From Dipteris shenzhenensis (taxonomy: Eukaryota > Polypodiophyta > Polypodiopsida > Gleicheniales), in the NCBI GenBank assembly GCA_047967505.1, contig CM106540.1: a stretch of DNA of 64,000 nucleotides, one strand, 5' to 3'. The notes below the pieces were generated by a model that searched no databases, was not told where the DNA came from, and worked only from the letters and a program-made list of their open reading frames with translations. Position numbers and translations under genes: made by a program. Positions 47,317 through 58,779 of this stretch are shown piece after piece; position 1 is the first letter of the stretch; each line of letters opens with the position of its first letter.

Positions 47317-49639
47317 AAACAGCCTGAAAAAGCTAGCTAATGGGAAGGCTCCAAACACACAAGCGCTAGTAGTAGAGATGTTAACATGAGGAGGTGAGAA
47401 AACAAAGAAAATGCTTACCAGGCTTATGAATATGGCTCTAGAGGAACAGTTTCCTTTAGATTGGCAAATAAGCCGAATTATACTGATCCATAAGGGGGGA
47501 GATAGCAAGATGGCAAGAATTATCAGACAATCATGGTAAGCAGCCTAATGGCAAAGTTATATGGAACTATCCTTAAACAGAAAACCAGCAAATGGGCAGA
47601 GGAACAAGGAGTGAGAGCATCATCCCTGGCAGGGTTTCGCCCGAAGCACTCAACGATTGATCATCTAGTTGCCATAACAGCTGCATCTAAAGGAGTTAAA
47701 GGAAAGAAAGAGGCTGTCTACTGCTGTTTCATAGACTTCAAGAAAGCCGTCGACACAGTGCCACGTAAGAGGTTATGTGAAACACTGGAAAAGCTCAAAG
47801 TTCCTCAAGAACTCAGAGAAGCCACATACCGACTCTATGAGAAGTTACTAGCTGAGTTAGCACAGCCAATTTTGGATGGGTAATGATCCAAGGGAAAAGC
47901 TGTAATAAGGAGTGACATAGGGGTTACACAAGGCTGCCCCCTCTCACCAACACTCTTTGGTATTTTCATTGATAAGTTGAAAGAGTGGATGAGAATGCAC
48001 ACCAAGGAAGGGGTTCTGATTGTGGGGTATGCTTTATTAATGCTTATCTATGCAGTTTTCTTCGCAAAGAATAAGGAGACATGGCAAGCACATTTGGATG
48101 CTCTGGATGAATTCTGCAAACACTCGGGGATGCAAGTCAATACATACAAAACAAAGGTAATGGCCATCGGGACATGCAACAAACAAGTGGATGTCACATT
48201 TGGAGGAGAGCCCTTGGAAACAGTTAACTCATATAAATACTTTAAAGATTGGATTTCACGGACAACTACAAATGGAATGCATGCGTGGAAAGAAGGATTT
48301 TGGGAGGTCTGAAAGCTCTATATAGCTTCCAAAATAACTGCAGGAAGGTGCATCTGTGGAATTGGGAAATGAGAGAGTTTCTATTGAAACCGGCCTTCAG
48401 TTTCCTAAAGGACAGTAAACCATAACTAACTTGCATACATTTCAATTACAGCCATTAGTCATCAATTATAGCCACTTCAAGACTTATTGCAGCCACTTAG
48501 AAATAGATCTAGCAAAGCCAAGCACATACGGAAACAATATTCAGGAGCTAGATTGCCCCCACATTAAAGCTCTAAACCTCTTTTACCATAAAACATTAAT
48601 TTTCCTTAGGCCCAACATTTAGACCCCTCTTAGCCTTGCCTTGACCTAGCATTTGGGCCTAATGGGTGCACTTCGAACTAGACTAGAGACTTCTAGGAAG
48701 TTGGCGCTTCCTCTAGGCCAGTCCCTCGCCGCCAAAATGCCCACAAGTTTAGTTGCACATGAAATTCACGTCCCCGTGAAATCTATACACCATGCTTGTG
48801 TAGACAGTAATCCTCTACGGATGCCCTGCCTACGCACCCGGGCTGTCCAGGACAGTGGGACAGAAAAGAAATTATACATAAACGCTTTTTGATAGAGAGC
48901 TACGGGTTAAGGCACAAACACCCTACCCCATCCTACCGGCTGAAACCGGATTGATACCTCTAGAGGGGGAAGCGCTATGTCAATTCATGGCCTACCTCAA
49001 CAAAGTTGAGAAGATGGATACCAATAGGATACCACACAAGGCGGTGGAAGCTACATAAACCATGGGCTGGCACAGAGAGGGAATGAAGTGGATGCAATCA
49101 TAGGGTATAGCAGCCGCTGATATACCAAAAGATGCATGTGAAATAAGGGAGATTGTGACGGAAAAAATGCTACAGAAACTCTGGCAAAACCCGGGTACAA
49201 AAATGCAGTTTTATTAGAAAATCAGAACTAGTTCAAATGATCTCGAGGTAGAGACGGGTAGATTGGCAATGCCACGGTTTCTTCCCAGACAGGAAACAAC
49301 CTGCACAATGTGCCCCACAGGGGAGGTAGAAAATGAACAGCATGTACTTTTGAGGTGTAGAGCCTACACACACATCAAAGAAGGCTATGGGGACAGCAGA
49401 GATCTAAAAAATCTCCTGGAGCAGCCAGCCAAATAGCTAGGAAGCTACTTGAAAGAGATTTTAGAACATCGCAATAAGATTTCAGGTCTAGCACACAAGC
49501 TAGCCCAACAAGTACTGAATACGTGACAAGTTTGTAATGTTTTCTCTCACTATATGTAAGGGATAACTATTAGTTAATAGTATTTTCCAGTCCCATAGAT
49601 CCTGAAGGGTCTCCCGCAGACTTTAATACAGTCATATCA

Positions 49640-49640
<1 letters not shown>
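47317..49640 (+). mobile_element. LINE-b: non-LTR retrotransposon, RT to 3' end
   Basis: Starts inside the RT lead-in (NSLKKLANGKAPNTQAL and FPLDWQISRIILIHKGGD). It continues with MVSSLMAKLYGTILKQK, then AGFRPKHSTIDHLV and CCFIDFKKAVDTVPRKRL, then GVTQGCPLSPTLFGIFIDKL. The catalytic YADD region reads LIYAVFFAKN, so both aspartates are lost. About 48415-48800 has no recognisable LINE sequence and may be an insertion. The C-terminal part returns with TPYPILPAETGLIPLEGEAL and a C-x2-C...H...C finger (CTMCPTGEVENEQHVLLRC) at about 49295-49350. The 3' end reads AGTCCCATAGATCCTGAAGG, ATAT and then (CT)n. Confidence 0.85.

Positions 49641-49671
<31 letters not shown>
49641..49671. repeat. (CT)n at the 3' end of LINE-b
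   Basis: 31-bp CT run directly after CAGTCATATCATAT of the LINE 3' end. Confidence 0.95.
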
Positions 49672-49674
<3 letters not shown>

Positions 49675-49970
49675 CCAAGATCCCCAGAGAGAAACGGACC
49701 TACAAAATCTGCCCAACGAGGGAGGTAGAAGATGAGCAGCATGTACTCCTCAGATGTAGAGCCTATGCTCACATCAGAGAAGGGTATGAATGCAGCAGAG
49801 ACAGTTGGAAGAATCTCCTAGATCAACCAGCCAAAAAGTTAGGGAGCTACTTGAAGGAGGTCTTGAAACATCGTAACAAGGTACTGCGACTAGCACATAG
49901 TGATCGCCAGTCCCATCGATCCTGAACGGTCTCACAGCAGATTTTAATACAGCCATACCATATCATCCCC
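49672..49970 (+). mobile_element. LINE-c: 5'-truncated copy of the same LINE family
   Basis: About 300 bp holding only the C-terminal finger (KICPTREVEDEQHVLLRC), the last residues (KLGSYLKEVLKHRNKV) and the 3' end (AGTCCCATCGATCCTGAACG). It lies head-to-tail behind LINE-b and again runs into CT repeats, in which gypsy A is inserted. Confidence 0.85.
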
Positions 49971-49981
49971 CTCTCTCTCTC
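49971..49981. repeat. (CT)n tail of LINE-c and left target duplication of gypsy A
   Basis: The CT run is cut here by gypsy A and resumes at 63923. The last five bases (CTCTC) equal those after the 3' LTR, although in a dinucleotide repeat that match is weak evidence. Confidence 0.75.
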
Positions 49982-50409
49982 GGTCATGTGCACGGATTGG
50001 TATCTGACGTGTATTGGGTACAAAAGACTAGCTCAAGTAGCCTGGGGAGGCTTAGGGCTAGGCAGGCTTGATTCTCGGGTTGAGTGGCAAGGGTACGAAC
50101 CAGTTAGAGGTCTTCGCTATTTTTGACGCTTGGGGCCCGAGTCTATGTAAGGGGCTCAGGGATTTAGTTCTCAGATAGCTGATGGGAGCAAGTCTTGTTC
50201 CCAGGCGCTAGGTCTGATCCTGGATTGAGTTGCAGACGCACGCTTGCATCATAGCATAGCCCAAGGCCCAGTAGCAGATTCCAAGCTTCACGGCGCCGCA
50301 TGGTGGTATGGGACACCATGCTGGTTAGGATCTGGCTGCGGGTTCGTGCCAGTAGCTCAGCTCGTGGCTCGGAGGGGACATCTCCTGATTCAGGATCGCA
50401 TCCCGTAGA
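49982..50409 (+). repeat. Gypsy A 5' LTR, first part
   Basis: Matches 63400-63827 of the 3' LTR. It begins GGTCATGTGCACGG where the 3' LTR has TGTCATCTGCATGG. The TATA motif of the 3' LTR is altered here (TATGTAA). Confidence 0.92.
50405..50409. other. Target-site duplication (left), gypsy B
   Basis: GTAGA before TGTTACGC. The right copy at 59244-59248 reads ATAGA. The unoccupied site in the other LTR of gypsy A (about 63823-63835) reads CCCGTAGATGTCA. Confidence 0.85.
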
Positions 50410-50877
50410 TGTTACGCTCAAGTCGAGGTAACATGACCTCGGAAGGGTCAGTCGACATTTTCCTTTAAAGGATCAATGTTTGTATTATATTTGTTTGGGC
50501 TTCATGTAAAAGATAAAAAAGGAATAAAGGTCAAGGTCCTTGGTGTGGGTGACATGGCACTAGACTAGGTGGATCTAAGGCTAAGGGACCTAAATGCATG
50601 AAATGTGCCTAGGGGCAAATGTTTCAAAGATATCCCAAGAGGGGTAAATAATGCATTAAGGAAGGACCCTAAATTTAAGACATGTGGCATACTAGATTCA
50701 TCTAGGGAGTTTTGGGGCTCGTTGGGATTAAACAAGCAAAAAGCTTTTACGAAAACACATCCTTGTGGATTTTTAGCAGAGAAGCTTGCAACCAACGAGG
50801 TTGGCTGGGAGGATAAACCAAGTGCCTGTGCCCGTGATTCAACGAAAAGCTAAAAGAAATCAGATTGGGATGTATCA
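50410..50877 (+). repeat. Gypsy B 5' LTR
   Basis: 468 bp, TGTTACGC...GATGTATCA. It matches the 3' LTR closely. Confidence 0.94.
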
Positions 50878-50879
50878 TT

Positions 50880-50891
50880 TGGTATCAGAGC
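50880..50891 (+). promoter_or_regulatory. Gypsy B primer-binding site
   Basis: TGGTATCAGAGC, two bases inside the 5' LTR, complementary to initiator tRNA-Met. Confidence 0.93.
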
Positions 50892-51958
50892 GCAAAATAA
50901 ATTGGGCGTTTGACGACGGGCAGTACGAAGCCCAAACTCTACGTAGATAGTAATTTGGGGGTTCGTAAGTTTGGGTAGCGTGGATGAACAGCGCACGATG
51001 AGGGCTATTGGGTGGTCATGGGATTAGTTGCCGCAAGTGATGGCGCAACTGTGGGTTCACGCATGTCATTGTAGTGCTGGTCACGGCACTAGTTGTCACA
51101 GGAGGGTACGGTTCACGTAAGCTGGTGACGAATGACAATACAGCTAAACCGCAGGTTCATATCTTGGTATCTCAGAAGGCATACGAGCTGCGCGTGTAAG
51201 GGAATTGCTATGAGTCTGTTGTTCAAGGAAGCGATACGTGGGTGGGCTCTTGTATTCAGCTTGCAGAGCCAATCGATCTGTGAAGGTGTAGAAACGCGTC
51301 GGTCTGTTGCTAAGGTTCTTCGTTAACTTTAACGAACTATGACCGTGAAGCCATTCGAGGAGCTGGGATCTTGTTTTACGGGATCAGAGAAAAGACTAAG
51401 GTTGTAGATTGTTTGCGCCATCTGGTTCAGGCCATCGGGTAGTTCATCAGTTGGTGGACGTTGAACATCAGGGTGGCGCACGCTCTGGTCATGGCTTATT
51501 GATTGTTGAGCTGACTATGTTGAAGAGACATGAGTTCTGAAAAAAAAAAACAAACAAATTTAACAGCCTTGGCAGAGTTAATCGTTGTAGAGAGCTATGT
51601 ACGGTTGCTGTTAGCACATGACGCACCATCCATGAGAGCAGTTTGGCGTGTGTTGATCTCGTGGAGATACCACGGGGCTTTCGATTTCCTTTTTCCCTCT
51701 GTTTTATTTTTTGGTTAAATTTCTAAAGCTTCGAGCTATGTGAGCTGGATTGGGAGCGAAATTATGCTTTTGGATTTAAGGGTTTGAGTCAACTTAGATT
51801 GTAGGAGTTTCCCTAGTATAGGGAAAAGCGGGTTTGGTTACAGTGTGATATATGCTTTGTCAGCTGTAAAGTTGGAAGTTGGACTTTCGATTTGTAATTA
51901 TAGTTTCAAGCGGTATTTTAAAAATAAAAAAAAACCACACAAAACCCCATTGACCTAA
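50892..51958 (+). other. Gypsy B untranslated leader
   Basis: About 1.07 kb between primer-binding site and gag. Short open frames here show no gag-like sequence. Two A-rich runs occur at about 51540 and 51925. Confidence 0.6.
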
Positions 51959-53010
51959 ATGGAAGTAGAAGAAGAAGCTTCCAGGATGGATCCCGTAGAG
52001 TCGGGAGTCCGGCCGACCCTACAGGTGTCGAGCCCAGCAGGTCATACATTGTCCGGAAGAATTGCAATGTTAGAGGATGCCTTGCAACAGATTTTAGCGC
52101 AGCAGTTACAAACAAATGTAGGGCAGTCTGAGCTCAGGAAAATGGTACATAGTATGTCTGCCAGACCATCTCGTGAGGAGAAAGGTAAATCTCTGATGGA
52201 ACTGGAGTCCAGTGTTTGTACGGTCGAGCCTAGGAGGACTAAGGTGCCTAATATTGCCAATTATAGGCCAGAAAAGTATTCTGGTCGGATGTCTGACCGT
52301 AGTTCCGATATCATTGACACCTAGTTACACAAAATGGGACGAGGCATTTGCCATTTGTGAAATCAGGAATGATATGAAGAAAATCCGCGAGGCCACCCAT
52401 ATGTTTAATGAGGCAGCCGATAGGTGGTGGATAAAATAGCAGAAAGATGGAGTATCATCCACTACCTGGGAGGGGTTTAAAAAGGAATTTAGAAAACACT
52501 TCCTACCTCCTAACGAAGCATCCCGAGCTTGGGATCAGTATCAAAACCTTCATCAAAGAAATTTATCAGTGGCAGAATACACTGATAAGTTTAGAGAAAG
52601 TGTAATGAAGGTTGATGAACCCCTATCTCAGTCAATCCAAGTAAAAGATTTTATCTTTGGATTGAATGATCGGATAAAGATGGAAGTTCGGGCTAAGTAT
52701 GCGAACACGCTAACAGACCAAGTGGGTTTGTGCAGGTTGGGATTCAATATGGGTACCCAAAGAAAACTGGGTTTAAGAAGAAGTGGATTAGCAAAGGGGG
52801 TGCCTCACAGCCTAGTGGTCAAGGCAAGTAGGCGAAACCAGTTGAGACTCCTAAATCAAGTACCACCATTGGAATGAAAAGAAAAGTAACACCAATGGCA
52901 GCCCGGGCTTGGTCGAAGTCCTCTTTGAACCCAGAGCAAAGGGAAAAAGCGAGGAGAGAAGGCTTGTGTTTTGGTTTTCCTTCAGCCTCATCAGTGGAAA
53001 GATTGTCCAC
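51959..53010 (+). pseudogene. Gypsy B gag
   Basis: Opens with ATG at 51959 (MEVEEEASRMDP) and reads 121 codons to VPNIANYRPEKYSGR before a frame change. The capsid core continues as SYTKWDEAFAICEI and FNEAADRWWIK, a stop at 52437, KEFRKHFLPPNEASRAWDQY and SVAEYTDKFRESVMKV. The zinc-knuckle region near 52965-53010 is frame-shifted (LCFGF in one frame, HQWKDCP in another). The order and the W-F-LPP-Y-F pattern are those of the gypsy retrotransposon gag domain. At least one stop and two shifts interrupt it. Confidence 0.88.
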
Positions 53011-53164
53011 GGAACAAAGATCGTCAGATGGCTGAGATGATGGTCTCAGAATGCGACGTGGAAATGGAGGGAAGTCCCAGAGCAGAACAGATGCAGATTC
53101 AGCTAGCGGGATCTTCTCAAAGGTCAGTACCTTTTTTGTTATGTGTGTCTGTTGCTAAGTTAGT

Positions 53165-53516
53165 AACTAGTGTACCTGATAATATCGTGTCAAAGCCCGC
53201 AGCAACGGGGTATACAGCCTTTAATGATACGGAGTTAATTAAGATAAAAGGGCAAGTAGCTAATCATCAGGTCATTGTGTTGTTTGACTCAGCGTCAACG
53301 CACAATGTAATTAACTCCAAGCTCGTAAAGAGGCTGAAACTAAAGACTAGCCCGTCTGACTATGCATATACAGTCAGGATGGCAAACGGAAGTTCAACTG
53401 AAGTATGGGACCAAAGGGTTACCCAGTTGGAGCTTCAAATTCAGGACTATGCTGAGAAGCTTGATTTTGAAATGACTAAGCTTGCTCATGCAGACATAGC
53501 CTTGGGTAAGGCTTAG
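53165..53516 (+). pseudogene. Gypsy B protease
   Basis: Reads IKIKGQVANHQVIVLFDSAS followed by THNVINSKLVKRLKL. The retropepsin site DSGA-T-H is present as DSAS-T-H, so the catalytic Asp is kept and Gly is replaced by Ala. The frame ends at a stop at 53516 and RT starts further downstream in a different open block. Confidence 0.88.
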
Positions 53517-53978
53517 CATTCTAGGAAGAATCCGGCCATAGATTAGAAAAAGCACATTTATCAATTCAAGATGAATGATGTGCTGTATGTCTTACGAGGT
53601 GAAAGGGATATACCTCAAGGACCGTTGGTTTTCGTGATGGAAATTCAAAAAGCTCAAGAAGAGTTTTTGTTTCTTTGCACAGCATCGGTAGAGCTGATTG
53701 ATGATTTTTCGGCTAGCACTGATGTTGCCCAAAATGGAGAGATGGCCAAGCTGGCTGATCAAATAACAGAGGAGTTCTCTGATTGTTTTAGGGATGAGCT
53801 ACCTTATGGGTTACCTCCAGAGTGGAATGTTCAGCATAAGATTGAACTAATCCCAGGGGCAGAACTTGTAAATAGACCTCCCTATAGGTTGAGTTTTACT
53901 GAAGAGGCGGAGGTGCGAAGACAACCGTAAGAATACCTCAAGTTGGGATAGATTCAATCAAGTTTCTCACCTTTTGCT

Positions 53979-55415
53979 TTGCCAGTGATATTAAAGAAGA
54001 AGAAAGATGATACTTTTCGTCTCTGTATAGATTACAGAGCATTGAATAATATCAATATTAAGCACAGGTATCCGATGGCTCGGATCTATGATCTGCAAGA
54101 TGCATTACATGGGGCCGTAATTTTCAGTAAGATAGATCTTAAGTGTGGCTACCATCAGATCCGTATTAGAGCCAAGGATGTGCATAAAATCGCTTTTAGA
54201 AGCAGGTTTGGACATTATGAGTTTTTGGTAATGCCCTTTGGACTTACCAATGCTCCAGCTACATTCATCATGCTTATGAACGTTTTACTACGTCCGTATA
54301 TCGGAAACTTTGTAGTACACTTTATTGACGATATTTTGGTATTCAGTAAAAGTATTACTGAGCATCACGAACACTTAAGAATAGTGTTTAGTACTTTGAG
54401 GAAAGCCAGTCTTTATGTAAATAAAAAGAAAACTATACTGTGTATGGTAAGACTTGAATATTTAGAATTCATAATTACTCCTGAGGGGGTAGAAATGGAT
54501 CCAAAAAAAGTGGCTGCGATATTGACTTGGCCAATCCCTCAGAGTTTGACGGCTTTGCGTTCATTCTTGGGATTTGTCCAATTTTATCGAAGGCATATCA
54601 AAGGATATTCTGAAATAGTATCACCATTGACTGATCTGACCTCAGATAAAGTACCTTTTATATGGGGACGAAATCAACAGGAAAGTTTTAACACCATAAA
54701 ACAAGTTGTGGTCTTAGGACTGGTGTTAAAAATAGTTGATCCCCAGAAACCGTTTTTCCTTGAAACTGATGCAAGTGGCATTGTGGTAGGGGCAGTTCTC
54801 CTCCAAGAGGGAAGGCCAGTAGCCTTTGAAAGCAAGAAGCTTTCTCCCTCTCAACGTAATTGGCCAACTCATGAATTAGAGTTGTATGCTGTTGTCCATG
54901 CTTTGAAAACATGGAGACATTATTTGTATGGATCAGAGTTTTATGTGGATGTTGATCATGATACTCTGAAACATTTTTGTAAACAACCTGACTTGAGAGG
55001 CCGCCAGGCTAGGTGGGCAGAACTCATGCAGGAGTTTAATTTGACGATTCGGTACCGAAGAGGGAAGGATAATAAAGTTGCTGATGCGTTGTCATGCATT
55101 ATGCATAACATGAGTTTCACGGTGTTAGAGAGTGCTCTAATAACCGAGATTAGAGAAACTCAAAAGGTGGATGAGTTCATCCAGAGCCTTTGGCCTAAGG
55201 CTCATGTATTAAAACCCGGGGAAAAGGATGACCTGGCATCCAGAAAAGGCCAAACTTATGCAAGATATGCCATAAGGGATGGTATGCTGAAAAGAAATGG
55301 CAAGGTAGTAGTACCTAATCAGAATGATCTCAGGCAGAGAGTCATTCAACAATGCCATGATAGCCCATGTGCGGGACATCCAGGAGTCGAGAAGACATAT
55401 GATCTCGTGAAGTGA
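53979..55415 (+). pseudogene. Gypsy B reverse transcriptase-RNase H-integrase start (first copy)
   Basis: A 478-codon open block. RT motifs are FRLCIDYRALNNINIKHRYP, SKIDLKCGYHQIRI, VMPFGLTNAPATF and FIDDILVFSKS, where the usual YLDD reads FIDD with both aspartates kept. RNase H follows with FLETDASGIVVGAVL, WPTHELELYAV and YVDVDHDTLKHF. The integrase H2C2 finger begins with QCHDSPCAGHPGVEKTYD, and a stop (TGA after DLVK) ends the frame. This is the best preserved polyprotein piece of the element. The tandem duplication starts inside it at 54259, within LTNAPATF. Confidence 0.94.
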
Positions 55416-56409
55416 GATTTCTTTTGGCCAAATATGAAAAAGCATATTCATGAATATGTGACGCATTGTTTTTCGTGTCAGGTAAGTAAGGCAAAGCGGG
55501 TGAAGCCACCTAGACTTTTACAGCCCTTGGAGATACCACTAGGTAAGTGGGAGAGCATTTCCATGGACTTTATTGTAGGTCTGCCTACGACATAAGGTGG
55601 ATATGATTCTATACTTGTGGTGGTTGATCGTCTTACCAAGATGGCTCACTTCATTCCAACTAGAGAGTCTGTTAGTGCCCCACAAGTGGCGGATTTGTTT
55701 ATTAGACATATATTTCGTTTGCATGGATTACCCAAATCCATAGTGTCAGACAGAGATGTCAAATTTACCGGTCATTTTTGGAGTGCGGTGTTTGAGACAC
55801 TAAGGACTGAGTTGGGAATGGGCAGTGGGGATCATCATCCACAAACGGATGGTCAGACGGAAAGAATCAACCAAATTTTAGAGGATATGCTTAGAGCATA
55901 TGTGTCATTGAGGCAACATATATGGGACAAGTGGTTGCCATTGTTAGAATTTGCCTACATCCGCTACAGGGTTCAGTCCGTTTGAGCTGAACTATGGTTA
56001 TAGGCCAGCGAATCCAACTATAGTTGGAATACCTCAGAAAGTGCCTAGTGCCACGAACTTTGTGGTTCAGATGCGGGAGATGCTAGCACTTGCGAGAACT
56101 AACATCCGCCAAGCTATGGATAGAGCTAAGGCGTAACCGGATAAAAACCGATCCGCTAGAGAATTTAAGAAGGGAGAAAAAGTTTTTCTCAGAGTTCCTT
56201 TGCACTCTAAGTCTTTGACTATAGGAAAGTGTGCTAAGTTATCACCTCGATATTGTGGGCCATGGTTAATTCTAAAAAGAATAGGCAAGGTAGCCTATAA
56301 ATTAGAATTGCCACAGGGTTATAAGGTGCACCCAGTGCTTCATGTTTCTCATTTAAAGAAATTTTTGCATATAGGTGACTCACTAATCGAGGGTATTGTT
56401 TTGTTCCAG
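54259..56409 (+). repeat. Internal tandem duplication of gypsy B, unit 1
   Basis: 2151 bp from the RT (CTACATTCATCATGC) to the integrase C-terminus (GTTTTGTTCCAG). The junction to unit 2 has CCAG at both breakpoints (54255-54258 and 56406-56409), a short microhomology. Confidence 0.96.
55416..56409 (+). pseudogene. Gypsy B integrase (first copy, C-terminus cut by the duplication)
   Basis: After the stop the finger is completed (CFSCQVSK). The core reads SMDFIVGLPTT, a stop, VVVDRLTKMAHFIP, IVSDRDVKFTGHFW and TDGQTERINQILED, giving the D-D-E residues of the family. A frame change follows at about 55950, then FSPFELNYGYRPANPT, a stop at 56134, and the C-terminal part AKLSPRYCGPWLILKRIG and VHPVLHVSHLKKFLH. 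At 56409 the sequence jumps back to the RT, so this copy has no chromodomain. Confidence 0.92.
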
Positions 56410-58554
56410 CTACATTCATCATGCTTATGAACGTTTTACTACGTCCGTATATCGGAAACTTTGTAGTACACTTTATTGATGATATTTTGGTATTCAGTAA
56501 AAGTATTACTGAGCATCACGAACACTTAAGAATAGTGTTTAGTACTTTGAGGAAAGCCAGTCTTTATGTAAATAAAAAGAAAACTATACTGTGTATGGTA
56601 AGACTTGAATATTTAGGATTCATAATTACTCCTGAGGGGGTAGAAATGGATCCAAAGAAAGTGGCTGCGATATTGACTTGGCCAATCCCTCAGAGTTTGA
56701 CGGCTTTGCGTTCATTCTTGGGATTTGTCCAATTTTATCGAAGGCATATCAAAGGATATTCCGAAATAGTATCACCATTGACTGATCTGACCTCAGATAA
56801 AGTACCTTTTATATGGGGACGAAATCAACAGGAAAGTTTTAACACCATAAAATAAGTTGTGGTCTTAGGACCGGTGTTAAAAATAGTTGATCCCCAGAAA
56901 CCGTTTTTCCTTGAAACTGATGCAAGTGGCATTGCGGTAGGAGCAATTCTCCTCCAAGAGGGAAGGCCAGTAGCCTTTGAAAGCAAGAAGCTTTCTCCCT
57001 CTCAACGTAATTGGCCAACTCATGAATTAGAGTTGTATGCTGTTGTCCATGCTTTGAAAACATGGAGACATTATTTGTATGGATCAGAGTTTTATGTGGA
57101 TGTTGATCATGATACTCTGAAACATTTTTGTAAACAACCTGACTTGAGAGGCTGCCAGGCTAGGTGGGCAGAACTCATGCAGGAGTTTAATTTGATGATT
57201 CGGTACCGAAGAGGGAAGGATAATAAAGTTGCTGATGCGCTGTCATGCATTATGCATAACATGAGTTTCACGGTGTTAGAGAGTGCTCTAATAACCGAGA
57301 TAAAAGAAACTCAAAAGGTGGATGAGTTCATCCAGAGCCTTTGGCCTAAGGCTCATGTATTAAAACCCGGGGAAAAGGATGACCTGGCATCCAGAAAAGG
57401 CCAAACTTATGCAAGATATGCCATAAGGGATGGTATGCTGAAAAGAAATGGCAAGGTAGTAGTACCTAATCAGAATGATCTCAGGCAGAGAGTCATTCAA
57501 CAATGCCATGATAGCCCATGTGCGGGACATCCAGGAGTCGAGAAGACATATGATCTCGTGAAGTGAGATTTTTTTTTGCCAAAGATGAAAAAGCATATTC
57601 ATGAATATGTGACGCGTTGTTTTTCGTGTCAGGTAAGTAAGGCAAAGCGGGTGAAGCCACCTGGACTTTTACAGCCCTTGGAGATACCACTAGGTAAGTG
57701 GGAGAGCATTTCCATGGACTTTATTGTAGGTCTGCCTATGACATAAGGTGGATATGATTTTATACTTGTGGTGGTTGATCGTCTTACCAAGATGGATCAC
57801 TTCATTCCAACTAGAGAGTCTGTTAGTGCCCCGCAAGTGGCGGATTTGTTTATTAGACATATATTTCGTTTGCATGGATTACCCAAATCCATAGTGTCAG
57901 ACAGAGATGTCAAATTTACCGGTCATTTTTGGAGTGCGGTGTTTGAGACACTAAGGACTGAGTTGGGAATGGGCAGTGGGGATCATCCAAAAACAGATGG
58001 TCAGACGGAAAGAATCAACCAAATTTTAGAGGATATGCTTAGAGCATATGTGTCATTGAGGCAACATATATGGGACAAGTGGTTGCCATTGTTAGAACTT
58101 GCCTACATCTGCTACAGGGTTCAGTCTGTTTGAGCTAAACTATGGTTATAGGCCAGCGAATCCAACTATAGTTGGAATACCTCAGAAAGTGCCTAGTGCC
58201 GCGAACTTTGTGGTTCAGATGCGGGAGATGCCACTTGCGAGAACTAACATCCGCCAAGCTATGGATAGAGCTAAGGCGTAACCGAATGAAAACCGATCCG
58301 CTAGAGAATTTAAGAAAGGAGAAAAAGTTTTTCTCAGAGTTCCTTTGCACTCTAAGTCTTTGACTGCAGGAAAGTGTGCTAAGTTATCACCTCGATATTG
58401 TGGGCCATGGTTAATTCTAAAAAGAATAGGCAAGGTAGCCTATAAATTAGAATTGCCACAGGGTTATAAGGTGCACCCAGTGCTTCATGTTTCTCGTTTA
58501 AAGAAATTTTTGCATACAGGTGACTCACTAATCGAGGGTATTGTTTTGTTTCAG
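56410..58554 (+). repeat. Internal tandem duplication of gypsy B, unit 2
   Basis: 2145 bp, nearly identical to unit 1 and lacking two 3-bp stretches. It shares the disabling mutations of unit 1: TGA after DLVK, TAA in the VGLPxT-xGG segment, TAA after DRAKA, and the frame change before FELNYGYRP. It carries one extra stop in RT-RNase H (TAA near 56853 where unit 1 has CAA). Confidence 0.96.
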
Positions 58555-58779
58555 GAGATAGAGGATAATGCAAGACGCAAACCAACAGGAATCTTGGACC
58601 CAGGAATAATGCAAGTACACAATCGAAAGATACCCACGGTGTTGGTTGCATGGCATGGTCTACCTCTATCAGAAGCTACCTGGGAATCCGTATACCAGTT
58701 ACAGATAATGTTCCTAGACTTTATCATCGAGGACGCTGATGCTGAAGAGGGAAGGAATGTTATGCTCAAGTCGAGGTAA
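58555..58779 (+). pseudogene. Gypsy B chromodomain at the integrase C-terminus
   Basis: The frame continues from HPVLHVSRLKKFLHTGDSL into KPTGILDPGIMQVHNRKIP, VLVAWHGLPLSEATWES and DFIIEDAD, ending at 58779. The ILD-x-R/VLV-W-G-x-ATWE pattern is that of the integrase-linked chromodomain of plant chromoviruses, thought to steer integration. It occurs once, after unit 2 of the duplication. Confidence 0.85.
58744..58757 (+). promoter_or_regulatory. Gypsy B polypurine tract
   Basis: GAAGAGGGAAGGAA directly before TGTTATGC of the 3' LTR. Confidence 0.88.

Noticed and set aside
50090-50130. tRNA-like GGGTACGAACC segment in the gypsy A LTR
   Set aside because: No cloverleaf can be formed around it, and the sequence recurs as part of both LTRs.
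51530-51718. Small gene upstream of gypsy B gag
   Set aside because: It lies in the untranslated leader and has no homologous feature in the family.
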